Of a stretch of 64,000 bases of DNA, positions 8,356 to 15,843 are shown in pieces (position 1 is the stretch's first letter; every line of letters starts with the position of its first letter). The stretch is from the NCBI GenBank assembly GCA_965279195.1, contig CBDIHP010000029.1, positions 55,025 to 119,024 of the forward strand, read 5' to 3'. The notes under the pieces are model-generated. The model saw only the letters and a program-made list of their open reading frames with translations, ran no database searches and was not told where the DNA came from. The stretch comes from CBDIHP01 sp965279195 (lineage in GTDB: Bacteria > Planctomycetota > Planctomycetia > Isosphaerales > Isosphaeraceae). A program made the position numbers and the translations under genes.

Positions 8356-10350
8356 ATGGCGGAGAGCGAATCCGGGGGAGGCTCCTGGCTCCTGGCCGAA
8401 GAGTACTTCGAGCGGGGGGATCCCCAGTTCCTCGACGAACTCCGCAGGGTCGTCGAGGCCGATCGCCTCGGCCAGTTCGCCGCGCGTTGGTACAACGATC
8501 GCCGCCCCTGGGCCCGCGAGCAACTCCACGCCTACCTCGACCTGCCGCTGAACTCCTACCGCCACGAGGCCCTGGTCAAGCGCCTGTTCAAGCTGGCCGA
8601 GAAGGCGGGCGACGACGCGACGATGGGGCGGTTCCTCGTCGCCTTCGATCGGTCGATCCGTCGCCGGCACCGCAAGATCACGCGGAACCGCCACGAGATC
8701 AAGCCGACCCAGGCCGAGGCCCAGGAGGCCGCCCGGAAGTTCCAGGTCGATCACAACGCCAGTGTGTCGGTTTATCCGTTCGGGCCGGGGAACCAGAGGA
8801 AGTTCGCCGTCTACGCATCCTGGCCCGATGAAGTGGACATCACCCCGACTGGCACCGAGATGCCCCGGGAGGTGAAGATCCAGAGGAATGAATGGGTCAT
8901 CGAGACCCGCCAGTGGGAGAAGTATGAGGGTCAGAAGTGGACCTCGGCCCTTCGACTCAGCCACTGGCTCTACCGTCAGAGCCCGCTCGTTCCCGCTGGT
9001 TTTCGAAATCGCCTGGAGAAGTACCGTCTTTTTTCGGTCGCGACCCGGAAGCACCTCCGTCGCAGGGCCTGGCGGTACTTCCGCCGACTGGCCCACAGCG
9101 ACCCCGCCCGCTACCGCGCGGCGATGGTCGAGACGCTCTCCCTCTACCGCGATGAGGATGTGAAGGACACGACGGCCTTGATCGACAACTGGGGACTGGT
9201 CCACATCCTGTTCCACAACAGCGAGGCCCTCGAAGTCGGCCGGGGATTCTGGAACATCAGGCCGGGTCGGAGCCTGGGCCAGCTCGAACCCTCGCCCTAT
9301 CGCGCGATCGTCTGGAACGACGCGCCCCGGGCGATCTTCGACCTGCTCGCCGGCTCGCGATGCCGCACCGTCCGCGTCTGGGCCACCCGGCTCGCCCGGC
9401 GCAACCTTGACGCGGTGTTCGCCTCGGCCACCCTGGACGAATGGCTCGACCTCCTCACCCGCGACGACCCTGGCCTGGCACGCCTCGTCGAATCCCTGAT
9501 CCGGAACGTCCCCGGGCTCGACGCGCTCCCCGCCGAACGCTGGGCCGGCCTGGCGAAGTCGGCGCCCGAGTCCACGCTCCCGATCATCGCCGACCTGATC
9601 GCCCGGCACGTCCGGCCCGGGACCGTGCCGATCCCCGCGGCCGTCGAGTTGGCGAAGGCCCGGTCGATCGTCCTGGCCCGTATCGGTCTCGCGTGGCTCG
9701 CCGGAAAGCGGCCGTCGAACCGGTCGGAACTCGAAGCCGCCTGGACCTTGCTCGACGCCGAGGCCGAGGTCGTCCGCCCCGAGATCCTCCGCTGGCTCCG
9801 CGAGGTCTTGCAGGCCCGGGCGAAAGCCGAGCCCGCGACCCTCGCCGAGGACCTGCTCGTCTTCCTCGACAGTCGCCGCACGGACGCCCGCGCCGAGGGC
9901 TGGAAATGGTTCCGCGAGGAGCCCCGCGCCAGGGGGGATGTCCAGCTCTGGCAGGGTCTGCTCGAATCCCCCTACGACGATATCAGCTTCCCCCTCGCGG
10001 CCGAACTCCAGACCCGGATCGACGACGCCGAAGCGGCGGGGAAGGCCCTTGTCCTGTCCTTGCCGCTCGACGCCAACCGCGTCCGACTCCTCTGGGCGAC
10101 GGTCCTGCTCAACATCCATCGCGGCGGCAAGACCAAGCCGGGCGTCCTCCGGCAGATCCTCGGACGCCTGGAAAAGAACCCATCCGAGGCCGCCGAGCTG
10201 TTGCCATTGGTGGCCGTCGCCCTGCGATCGACCCGGGGCCCGGAGTGGCGCGCCGGTTTGACCACGGTCGTCCGGCTCGCGAACGCCCGGCCGGAGCTGG
10301 GCGACCAGATCGCCGCGAGCTTCCCCGAACTCCAGATCGCCACGGCCTGA
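8356..10350 (+). CDS. Large helical-repeat protein, partner of the SWIM protein
   Basis: The product is a 664-residue cytosolic protein. Only a generic alpha-helical repeat (HEAT-like) character can be seen, in the middle and C-terminal thirds, e.g. TVRVWATRLARRNLD and later ISFPLAAELQTRIDDAE. The N-terminal third is basic (RRRHRKITRNRHEIK) and may bind nucleic acid. The ATG at 8356 is preferred over a GTG 42 bp upstream because a GA-rich ribosome site precedes it. It is followed after 18 bp by the SWIM-motif gene, so the two are surely co-transcribed. I do not know a characterised homologue. In other bacteria SWIM proteins often travel with large helical-repeat, MoxR or VWA proteins. Confidence 0.7.
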   Translation: MAESESGGGSWLLAEEYFERGDPQFLDELRRVVEADRLGQFAARWYNDRRPWAREQLHAYLDLPLNSYRHEALVKRLFKLAEKAGDDATMGRFLVAFDRSIRRRHRKITRNRHEIKPTQAEAQEAARKFQVDHNASVSVYPFGPGNQRKFAVYASWPDEVDITPTGTEMPREVKIQRNEWVIETRQWEKYEGQKWTSALRLSHWLYRQSPLVPAGFRNRLEKYRLFSVATRKHLRRRAWRYFRRLAHSDPARYRAAMVETLSLYRDEDVKDTTALIDNWGLVHILFHNSEALEVGRGFWNIRPGRSLGQLEPSPYRAIVWNDAPRAIFDLLAGSRCRTVRVWATRLARRNLDAVFASATLDEWLDLLTRDDPGLARLVESLIRNVPGLDALPAERWAGLAKSAPESTLPIIADLIARHVRPGTVPIPAAVELAKARSIVLARIGLAWLAGKRPSNRSELEAAWTLLDAEAEVVRPEILRWLREVLQARAKAEPATLAEDLLVFLDSRRTDARAEGWKWFREEPRARGDVQLWQGLLESPYDDISFPLAAELQTRIDDAEAAGKALVLSLPLDANRVRLLWATVLLNIHRGGKTKPGVLRQILGRLEKNPSEAAELLPLVAVALRSTRGPEWRAGLTTVVRLANARPELGDQIAASFPELQIATA

Positions 10351-10368
10351 GCTGAGAGGATCAATCCG

Positions 10369-12063
10369 ATGCAGTTGACCCTCGCCTACCAGGGCCGCAG
10401 CCAGTTGAAGCGGACCAACGCCGGCCTGGCCGTCTCGCTCGCCCCGAACCTCCGGCGCGACCGTGTCGGTTTCCAGGGGGGACTCGTCCACCCCGTCCGA
10501 TTCCGCGAGGCCATCTCCGCGCTCCACGACGTCGTCGTCAGCGACTTCCGTTTCGAGAAGCGCGATCCCGAAGCCTACGAAGCCTACAAGCGGCAGGAAT
10601 CGGCCCGGCTCAGTAGCCTGCGGCACGCGGTCGCGAGCAAGGCGAAGGCCGCGATCATCGAGGCCATGCCCGAACTGCCCGAGCCCCTGCCGTCGGGCCT
10701 GGCGAATCGCTACGAGAAACTCCGCAGGACCTACTGGGCCGCCCGCGACAGGTACTCGAATCTTCTCCTGAAGACCGCCCCCGACCTCTGGCGCAAGCTG
10801 GTCCCTTGCGATCCGGTCATCACGGTCTCGCCCGACGTGGTCTTCTTCGAGTGCTTCAGCGTCGATGAGAGCAGCTACGGCTGCCTGACCGTCGACCGCA
10901 ACTCCTTCGTCGGCGCCCAGGATGCCATCGAGGGCACCACGAATGTGGATTACTCCCTCGACCTCTATGACCACTTCCAGACGCTTCGATCCGACCGGCC
11001 GACGACGTTCGTCGTCGATCCGACGGGATTTGAGGTCACGACCGGGCTGGGCGGCGATTACCGCGAGGAGAAGATCGACCTGCCGCCGAGCTGGCTGCGG
11101 GGCTTCATGATGCTCCAGTCGGCCATGAGCCTCCCCGCGCGGAAGATCTCGGTCAGCCGCGAGGGGCTCTACGCCGTCCTGGCCTTCCTCAAGCGGCACA
11201 AGGCCAGCCGCAGCCCCCGGGCGGTGCGGTTCGAACTCGACCCGGGCAAGCCGGTGTCGATCGTCCTCGAGCCCTGGGACCGGAAGATCGTCCTGCATGA
11301 CCGCCCCTACAACGGCCCGAGGTCCGAGACGATCCGCGTCTGGGGCCGCGACCGGCTCCGCGTGCTCGCCAGGACTCTCCCTCTGGCCGAATCGGCCGAC
11401 GTCTACCTCCTCGGCAACGGCCTGCCGAGCTTCTGGTCGGTCCGGATGGGCGAGATGCGGCTCCTGCTCGGACTTTCCGGCTGGACGGTCAACGACTGGA
11501 CCGGGGCAGGGGCCCTGAACCAGATCCTGCCGCCGGTCGATCCGACCGATGCGATGATTGGCGCGGTGGCCGGCGCCTTCCGGATCCGGTCATCCTACAC
11601 TGCCGCCGAACTCTCGCTCGCCGCCGGCATGCCCATGCCCGAAACCATCGCCGCCCTCAATCGTCTGGCCCTGCTGGGGCAGGTGATCCATGACCTCCCC
11701 GCCGGGCTCTACCGCTGGCGGCAGGTCATGCCGGTGACGCTCGCGGCCGAGCTCGCAGTGGCCGACGATCCCGAGACCCAGGCCGCGAAGCGGATCATCC
11801 TCGCCGGAGAAGTGAAGGTCACGCAGGACGTCCGACGGCCGGATGGGTTGCGGATCCTCGAAGGCACCTATCACAGCCGGGCGATCTCCCTTCTGATCGA
11901 CGCCGACGGCCGCCTGCTCCGGGGCAAGTGCAACTGCTCGCACCACTTCTCCGGCGGCCTGCGACGGGGCCCTTGCCGGCACCTCCAAGCCCTCCGAGCC
12001 GCGCCGGACGGGGCTCTGCCGAAGGCGGGCCTTTCCGACTGGTTGACTCGCTTCACCACCTGA
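10369..12063 (+). CDS. SWIM zinc-motif protein
   Basis: The product has 564 residues and no signal peptide. Its C-terminus carries a SWIM-type zinc motif: C-x-C at KCNCSHHF, then a spacer and PCRHLQALR (C-x-H), near residues 520-550. SWIM motifs bind DNA or proteins. A winged-helix-like segment lies just before (SYTAAELSLAAGMPMPETIA through LNRLALLGQV). The middle region contains beta-rich segments of no known type. The start lies 18 bp after the stop of the helical-repeat gene. The pair probably forms a complex. The role is unknown; DNA maintenance, transcription or defence are all possible. Confidence 0.7.
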   Translation: MQLTLAYQGRSQLKRTNAGLAVSLAPNLRRDRVGFQGGLVHPVRFREAISALHDVVVSDFRFEKRDPEAYEAYKRQESARLSSLRHAVASKAKAAIIEAMPELPEPLPSGLANRYEKLRRTYWAARDRYSNLLLKTAPDLWRKLVPCDPVITVSPDVVFFECFSVDESSYGCLTVDRNSFVGAQDAIEGTTNVDYSLDLYDHFQTLRSDRPTTFVVDPTGFEVTTGLGGDYREEKIDLPPSWLRGFMMLQSAMSLPARKISVSREGLYAVLAFLKRHKASRSPRAVRFELDPGKPVSIVLEPWDRKIVLHDRPYNGPRSETIRVWGRDRLRVLARTLPLAESADVYLLGNGLPSFWSVRMGEMRLLLGLSGWTVNDWTGAGALNQILPPVDPTDAMIGAVAGAFRIRSSYTAAELSLAAGMPMPETIAALNRLALLGQVIHDLPAGLYRWRQVMPVTLAAELAVADDPETQAAKRIILAGEVKVTQDVRRPDGLRILEGTYHSRAISLLIDADGRLLRGKCNCSHHFSGGLRRGPCRHLQALRAAPDGALPKAGLSDWLTRFTT

Positions 12064-12074
12064 CGGGACCTTCG

Positions 12075-12941
12075 ATGCTCCGATCGATCGCCTTCCTGGT
12101 TCCTTTCCTGCTCCTCTCCGCGACCACGATGGCCGATGACGCCTACCAGATCGAGTTGACCCGCTGGCGGACCGCCCACGAGGCCAAGCTCAAGGCCGAC
12201 GACGGCTGGCTCACCCTCGTCGGCCTGCACTGGCTGGATCAGGGGGAGTCCACCCTCGGCAGCGCGGAGGATTCGACGATCGACCTCCCTGCCACAGCCC
12301 CCACGCGGCTCGGTGTCATCAAGGTGGCCGGCGACGAGGTAACCTTCGCCGCCGATGCCTCGGTCAAGCTGATGCGGAACGGCGAACCCTTCTCCTCCGG
12401 CCCGATCCGGACCGATGCCGTCGGCAAGCCCGACGTCCTGGCGTTCGGCACCTATCGCCTGACCGTCATCAAGCGTGGCGACCGTCTGGCGATCCGGCTC
12501 AAGGACAACGCCAGCCCCGCCCGCGCGGAGTTCACCGGCCTGAAATGGTTCCCTGTCGACCCCGCATGGCGGATCCGGGCCCGGTTCCTCCCGGCGAAGG
12601 GAAAGTCGCTCGCCCTCGACACCATCGTCGGCACCAAGCAGTCGATCGAGAGCCCCGGGGTCGTCGAGTTCGAGAAGGACGGCCAGACCTATCGCCTCGA
12701 GGCCGCCCTGGAGGGCGACACCCTCTGGTTCGTCTTCCGCGACGGCAGCAGCGGCAAGACGACGCACCCCAACGCCCGGCAGCTCAACACGCCCATGCCC
12801 GACCGGGACGGATTCGTCGACCTCGATTTCAACAAGGCCGTCAACCTGCCCTGCGCCTACACTCCGTTCGCCACCTGCCCGATCGCCCCGCAGCAGAACC
12901 GGCTCAAGCTACCGATCACGGCCGGCGAGAAGCGCTACTGA
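12075..12941 (+). CDS. Secreted DUF1684 protein
   Basis: This is a 288-residue protein with an N-terminal signal peptide (LRSIAFLVPFLLLSATTMA, cleavage near residue 19). The mature part is a DUF1684 domain: WRTAHEAKLKADDGWLTLVG at the start, then LHWLDQGESTLGS, then KWFPVDPAWRIRARF, and the family signature with FNKAVNLPCAYTPFATCP and APQQNRLKLPITAGEKRY at the end. The biochemical function of DUF1684 is not established to my knowledge. It starts 11 bp after the SWIM gene, so read-through is likely, although a functional link is not obvious. A hairpin shared with the convergent ridA gene follows. Confidence 0.9.
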   Translation: MLRSIAFLVPFLLLSATTMADDAYQIELTRWRTAHEAKLKADDGWLTLVGLHWLDQGESTLGSAEDSTIDLPATAPTRLGVIKVAGDEVTFAADASVKLMRNGEPFSSGPIRTDAVGKPDVLAFGTYRLTVIKRGDRLAIRLKDNASPARAEFTGLKWFPVDPAWRIRARFLPAKGKSLALDTIVGTKQSIESPGVVEFEKDGQTYRLEAALEGDTLWFVFRDGSSGKTTHPNARQLNTPMPDRDGFVDLDFNKAVNLPCAYTPFATCPIAPQQNRLKLPITAGEKRY

Positions 12942-12948
12942 GTCATCA

Positions 12949-12978
12949 CCGGGGCGAGGTGGTTTCACCTCGCCCCGG
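12949..12978. terminator. Two-way hairpin between DUF1684 and ridA genes
   Basis: A perfect 12-bp GC-rich stem (12949-12960 with 12967-12978) has a 6-base loop. It lies between convergent stop codons and could act on both strands, although neither side has a T-run. Confidence 0.55.
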
Positions 12979-12985
12979 GGTCGGA

Positions 12986-13426
12986 TCAGCTCTTGATCTC
13001 GAAGATGGCCTCGACCTCGACGGCCGAGCCGGTCGGGATCTGCGCGAAACCCAGGGCGCTGCGGGCGTGGTAGCCGTCGGTCGTCTTGCCGAAGATCTCG
13101 TGCAGGAGGTCGCTGCAGCCGTTGATGACGAGGTGCTGCTCGTGGAACTCCAGGGTCGAGTTGACGCACCCGAGCACCTTGAGAACGCGGAGCCCGTTCA
13201 GGCTGCCGTGGGCGTTCCAGATTGAATTGAGGATCTTGACCGCGCACTCCCTCGCGGCCGCCTTGCCCTCGTCGACGGACGTCCCGGCGCCGAGCTTGCC
13301 CTTGATGTCGCTCACGTGCCCCGAGGTGATCAGCTGGTTCCCGCTCTTGACCACGAGGGCCAGATAGCCGGGCTCCTGCTTGGTGAACTTGATCCCCAGC
13401 GCCTCGGCCTTTTCCTGCGGTGTCAT
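12986..13426 (-). CDS. ridA: RidA-family protein (reactive imine deaminase or relative)
   Basis: The 146-residue product belongs to the RidA/YjgF/UK114 family of trimeric cytosolic proteins. It has a G-x-L-x-T-S-G-x-V pattern (GNQLITSGHVSDIKGKLG), a central helix region with NSIWNAHGSLNGLRVLKVLG and a closing SALGFAQIPTGSAVEVEAIFEI. In canonical RidA an arginine needed for imine hydrolysis sits at position ~105 (E. coli numbering) in a PxRxxV segment; here the corresponding place reads YHARSALGFAQIP, so the arginine may be conserved as ARS. This longer form (about 150 residues rather than 128) is a known subgroup. It diverges from the ABC transporter operon. Confidence 0.85.
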   Translation of the reverse strand: MTPQEKAEALGIKFTKQEPGYLALVVKSGNQLITSGHVSDIKGKLGAGTSVDEGKAAARECAVKILNSIWNAHGSLNGLRVLKVLGCVNSTLEFHEQHLVINGCSDLLHEIFGKTTDGYHARSALGFAQIPTGSAVEVEAIFEIKS

Positions 13427-13593
13427 TCGACGGTCTCTCCCAGAATGCGTTGGATCCGAAGGATCGCCACGATAATCGCCAGCCGAAGCGGTGTCGACGG
13501 CCCGCCGGTCTGGTACGATGTCCGACCGATGACGATTGTCGGACGTTCGGCGTCTTTCGGGACGGCCCGCGCGGCTGCGGCGGAGGGGAAACG

Positions 13594-14271
13594 GTGGGGA
13601 TCCAGGCGGTCGAGGTCCGGAAGGTCTACGGCACGAGGTCGGCGCAGGTCGAGGCGCTCCGGGGCGTGTCGCTCGACATTCAGAGCGGCGAGCGCATCGC
13701 CCTCCTGGGCAAGTCGGGGTCCGGGAAATCCACGCTCCTGAACCTCCTCGGCGGCCTCGATCGACCCACCTCGGGCGAGCTGCGGGTCGGCGGCTTCGAC
13801 CTTCACAGGCTCTCCGCGCGCGAGATGGCCCGGTTCCGCTCGGACACGGTCGGAATCATCTTCCAGTCGTTCAACCTGATCCGCTCGCGGTCGGCCGTCG
13901 CGAACGTCGAGCTGCCGATGGTCTTCGCCGGCCGGGCCCCCCGCGAGCGGCTGGCCGCCGCGCGTTCGGCCCTCGAATCCGTCGGGCTCGGGGCGAGGTT
14001 GCACCACCGCCCGAACCAGATGAGCGGCGGCGAGAGCCAGCGGGTCGCCATCGCGAGGGCGCTGGTCAACCGTCCGAAAATCGTCCTGGCCGACGAGCCG
14101 ACCGGCAACCTCGACAGCCAGACGGCCCGCGAGGTCATGGACCTGATCCTCGACCACGTCCGCGAGCACGACGCCACGCTCGTCCTCGTCACCCACGACG
14201 AGGAACTGGCCGCGTCCTGCACCGACCGAGTCGTACGCCTCCTCGACGGCCGGATCCTCCAAGATCACTGA
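13594..14271 (+). CDS. ABC transporter ATP-binding protein, LolD/MacB type
   Basis: The product is a 225-residue ATPase. It shows Walker A GKSGSGKST (residues 39-47), a Q-loop in IIFQSFNLI, the signature MSGGESQRVAIARAL and Walker B VLADEPTGNLDS, with the switch His in LVTHDEE. The sequence pattern DEPTGNLDS with FQSFNL is typical of the LolD/MacB/FtsE class. The GTG at 13594 is chosen because GGAGGGG lies at 13582-13588; the longer frame upstream has no family similarity. The permease gene follows after 24 bp. Together they should form a MacB-type mechanotransmission transporter. Confidence 0.92.
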   Translation: MGIQAVEVRKVYGTRSAQVEALRGVSLDIQSGERIALLGKSGSGKSTLLNLLGGLDRPTSGELRVGGFDLHRLSAREMARFRSDTVGIIFQSFNLIRSRSAVANVELPMVFAGRAPRERLAAARSALESVGLGARLHHRPNQMSGGESQRVAIARALVNRPKIVLADEPTGNLDSQTAREVMDLILDHVREHDATLVLVTHDEELAASCTDRVVRLLDGRILQDH

Positions 14272-14295
14272 CGGAATGGGACGGAGATTCGCCCC

Positions 14296-15831
14296 GTGCG
14301 CTGGATCGATTTGCTGCGGTTCCCCCTGGTCTCGCTCGCCCAGCACAAGCTACGCACTTGCCTGACCACCCTCGGCGTGGTCTTCGGCGCCTTCGTGCTC
14401 GCCGCGAGCCTTTCGATCGACGAGGGGGTCCAGCAGACCATCGAACGCGAGTCGAGCAAGGGGGACGCCTCGCGGAAAGTCTTGGTCTTCTCCTCCTGGC
14501 GGGCCATCAAGTCCGCGAACTCCCAGGAGGCCAAGGTCACCGGGCGGATGTCGCCGGAGCGCCGCGACCGGATCCAGAAGATCCTCGACGCGAGGTCCCG
14601 GGGCGGCGGCCGGCAGGAGCAGATCAAGCTCACCCAGGATCGCATCGACACGCTTGCGAAGATCCCCCACGTCCGCCTGATGATCCCAATCGTCGGCGGC
14701 CCCGTCATCGCCACCCTCGGCAACCGACCGCAGGAGGGGAGCATGTCCTCGGGCGCCGGCGAGGATCCCGAGTTCCGCAAGCGGGTCATCTTCGGTCGCG
14801 CCTTCGATGCGGAGACCGAGCGTTCCGTGCTGATCTCGGAGATGTTCGCCCACCGGATCGGGCTGATCGAGGACGCGGATCTGGAGCAGGTCGTCGGCCA
14901 GCCGCTGCGGGTCCAGATCCGTGGCCGGGAGACCGGGCCTCCCTTCCAGGTCGCCCTCTCCGGCGTGAGGGGCGGCAATGCCGACGAGCAGTCGGCCCTC
15001 CGACAACTCGCCTGGCAACTCCCGAACGCCCTCGATCGTTTCAGCCTGACCGACGAGGAAGTGGCCGCCCTTCGGAAGGCCATGTCAAAGGAATCGACAA
15101 AAATGGATTCCGCGATGGTTGTCGACGATTTCCGGATCGTCGGCATCTTCCGAGACCCGACCGAAGTGGAGCGCAAGGAAGCCTGGAGCCAGTTCCCGGC
15201 CAATACAGATCTGGTGTTGCCCCGGAAAACGGCCCTCGAATTCGCTATGCGGGATCCGATTCAACGCGATGAGGGAGTGGCCTCCGTCGTCCTCTTCGTC
15301 GACGACGTCCGGAACGTCAAGAAGGTCGTCGAGGAGGTCGAGGCCCTCGGGCTGTCGAGCCGGTCGATCGTGGACTACATCGAGCGGGAGCGGCTGACCT
15401 ATTTGCTCATCTTCGGCGGCATGACTTGCGTGGCCGGGGTCGCCTTGCTGGTGGCCTCCCTGGGCATCGCCAATACGATGCTCATGAGCGTGCTCGAACG
15501 GCGCCGGGAGATAGGCATCATGAAGGCCGTCGGGGCGACGAACTGGCAGCTCCAGACTCTGTTCGTCGTCGAGGGCGGCCTCATCGGCCTGGTCGGCGGC
15601 GTATGCGGCCTCCTCCTCGCCTGGTCGATCTCGATCCCCGGCGACGCCTGGGTCCGATCGATGGTCCGCCGCGACATGAACATCACGCTCACCGGCTCGA
15701 TCTTCGCCTTCCCCGGCTGGATCGCGGCGACGGTGGTCTCGTTCACGGTCGGCGTGACGATCGTCGCCGCCCTGTATCCCTCCCGGCGAGCCGCGAAGGT
15801 CGACCCCGTCACGGCCCTCCGCCACGACTGA
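14296..15831 (+). CDS. MacB/FtsX-type ABC permease
   Basis: This 511-residue membrane protein starts with GTG and has the MacB layout: one N-terminal membrane helix (about residues 20-40, LTTLGVVFGAFVLAASLS), a large periplasmic MacB_PCD-like domain (~45-360), and three C-terminal helices that carry the FtsX domain (MTCVAGVALLVASLGIANTM, then RRREIGIMKAVGATN, then the end IVAALYPSRRAAKVDPVTALRHD). The RRREIGIMKAVGA and P-A-x-x-A-A-K-x-D-P motifs are hallmark. Unlike most MacB proteins it has an extended loop between the first helix and the PCD domain. Transported substrate unknown. Confidence 0.9.
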   Translation: MRWIDLLRFPLVSLAQHKLRTCLTTLGVVFGAFVLAASLSIDEGVQQTIERESSKGDASRKVLVFSSWRAIKSANSQEAKVTGRMSPERRDRIQKILDARSRGGGRQEQIKLTQDRIDTLAKIPHVRLMIPIVGGPVIATLGNRPQEGSMSSGAGEDPEFRKRVIFGRAFDAETERSVLISEMFAHRIGLIEDADLEQVVGQPLRVQIRGRETGPPFQVALSGVRGGNADEQSALRQLAWQLPNALDRFSLTDEEVAALRKAMSKESTKMDSAMVVDDFRIVGIFRDPTEVERKEAWSQFPANTDLVLPRKTALEFAMRDPIQRDEGVASVVLFVDDVRNVKKVVEEVEALGLSSRSIVDYIERERLTYLLIFGGMTCVAGVALLVASLGIANTMLMSVLERRREIGIMKAVGATNWQLQTLFVVEGGLIGLVGGVCGLLLAWSISIPGDAWVRSMVRRDMNITLTGSIFAFPGWIAATVVSFTVGVTIVAALYPSRRAAKVDPVTALRHD

Positions 15832-15843
15832 TCGGCGAGCCGC

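Noticed and set aside
8302..11298. A very long minus-strand open frame (about 998 codons) opposite the SWIM gene pair
   Set aside because: It is a reverse-frame shadow caused by high GC in third codon positions. The plus-strand genes have ribosome sites, family motifs and tight spacing, whereas the minus frame gives a low-complexity Asp/Gly/Arg/Pro-rich product without any motif.
13536..15272. Long plus-strand open frame overlapping the ABC transporter genes in another phase
   Set aside because: The translation is Arg/Pro/Gly-rich low complexity, typical of shifted high-GC coding sequence; the ABC ATPase and permease in the other frames have clear motifs.
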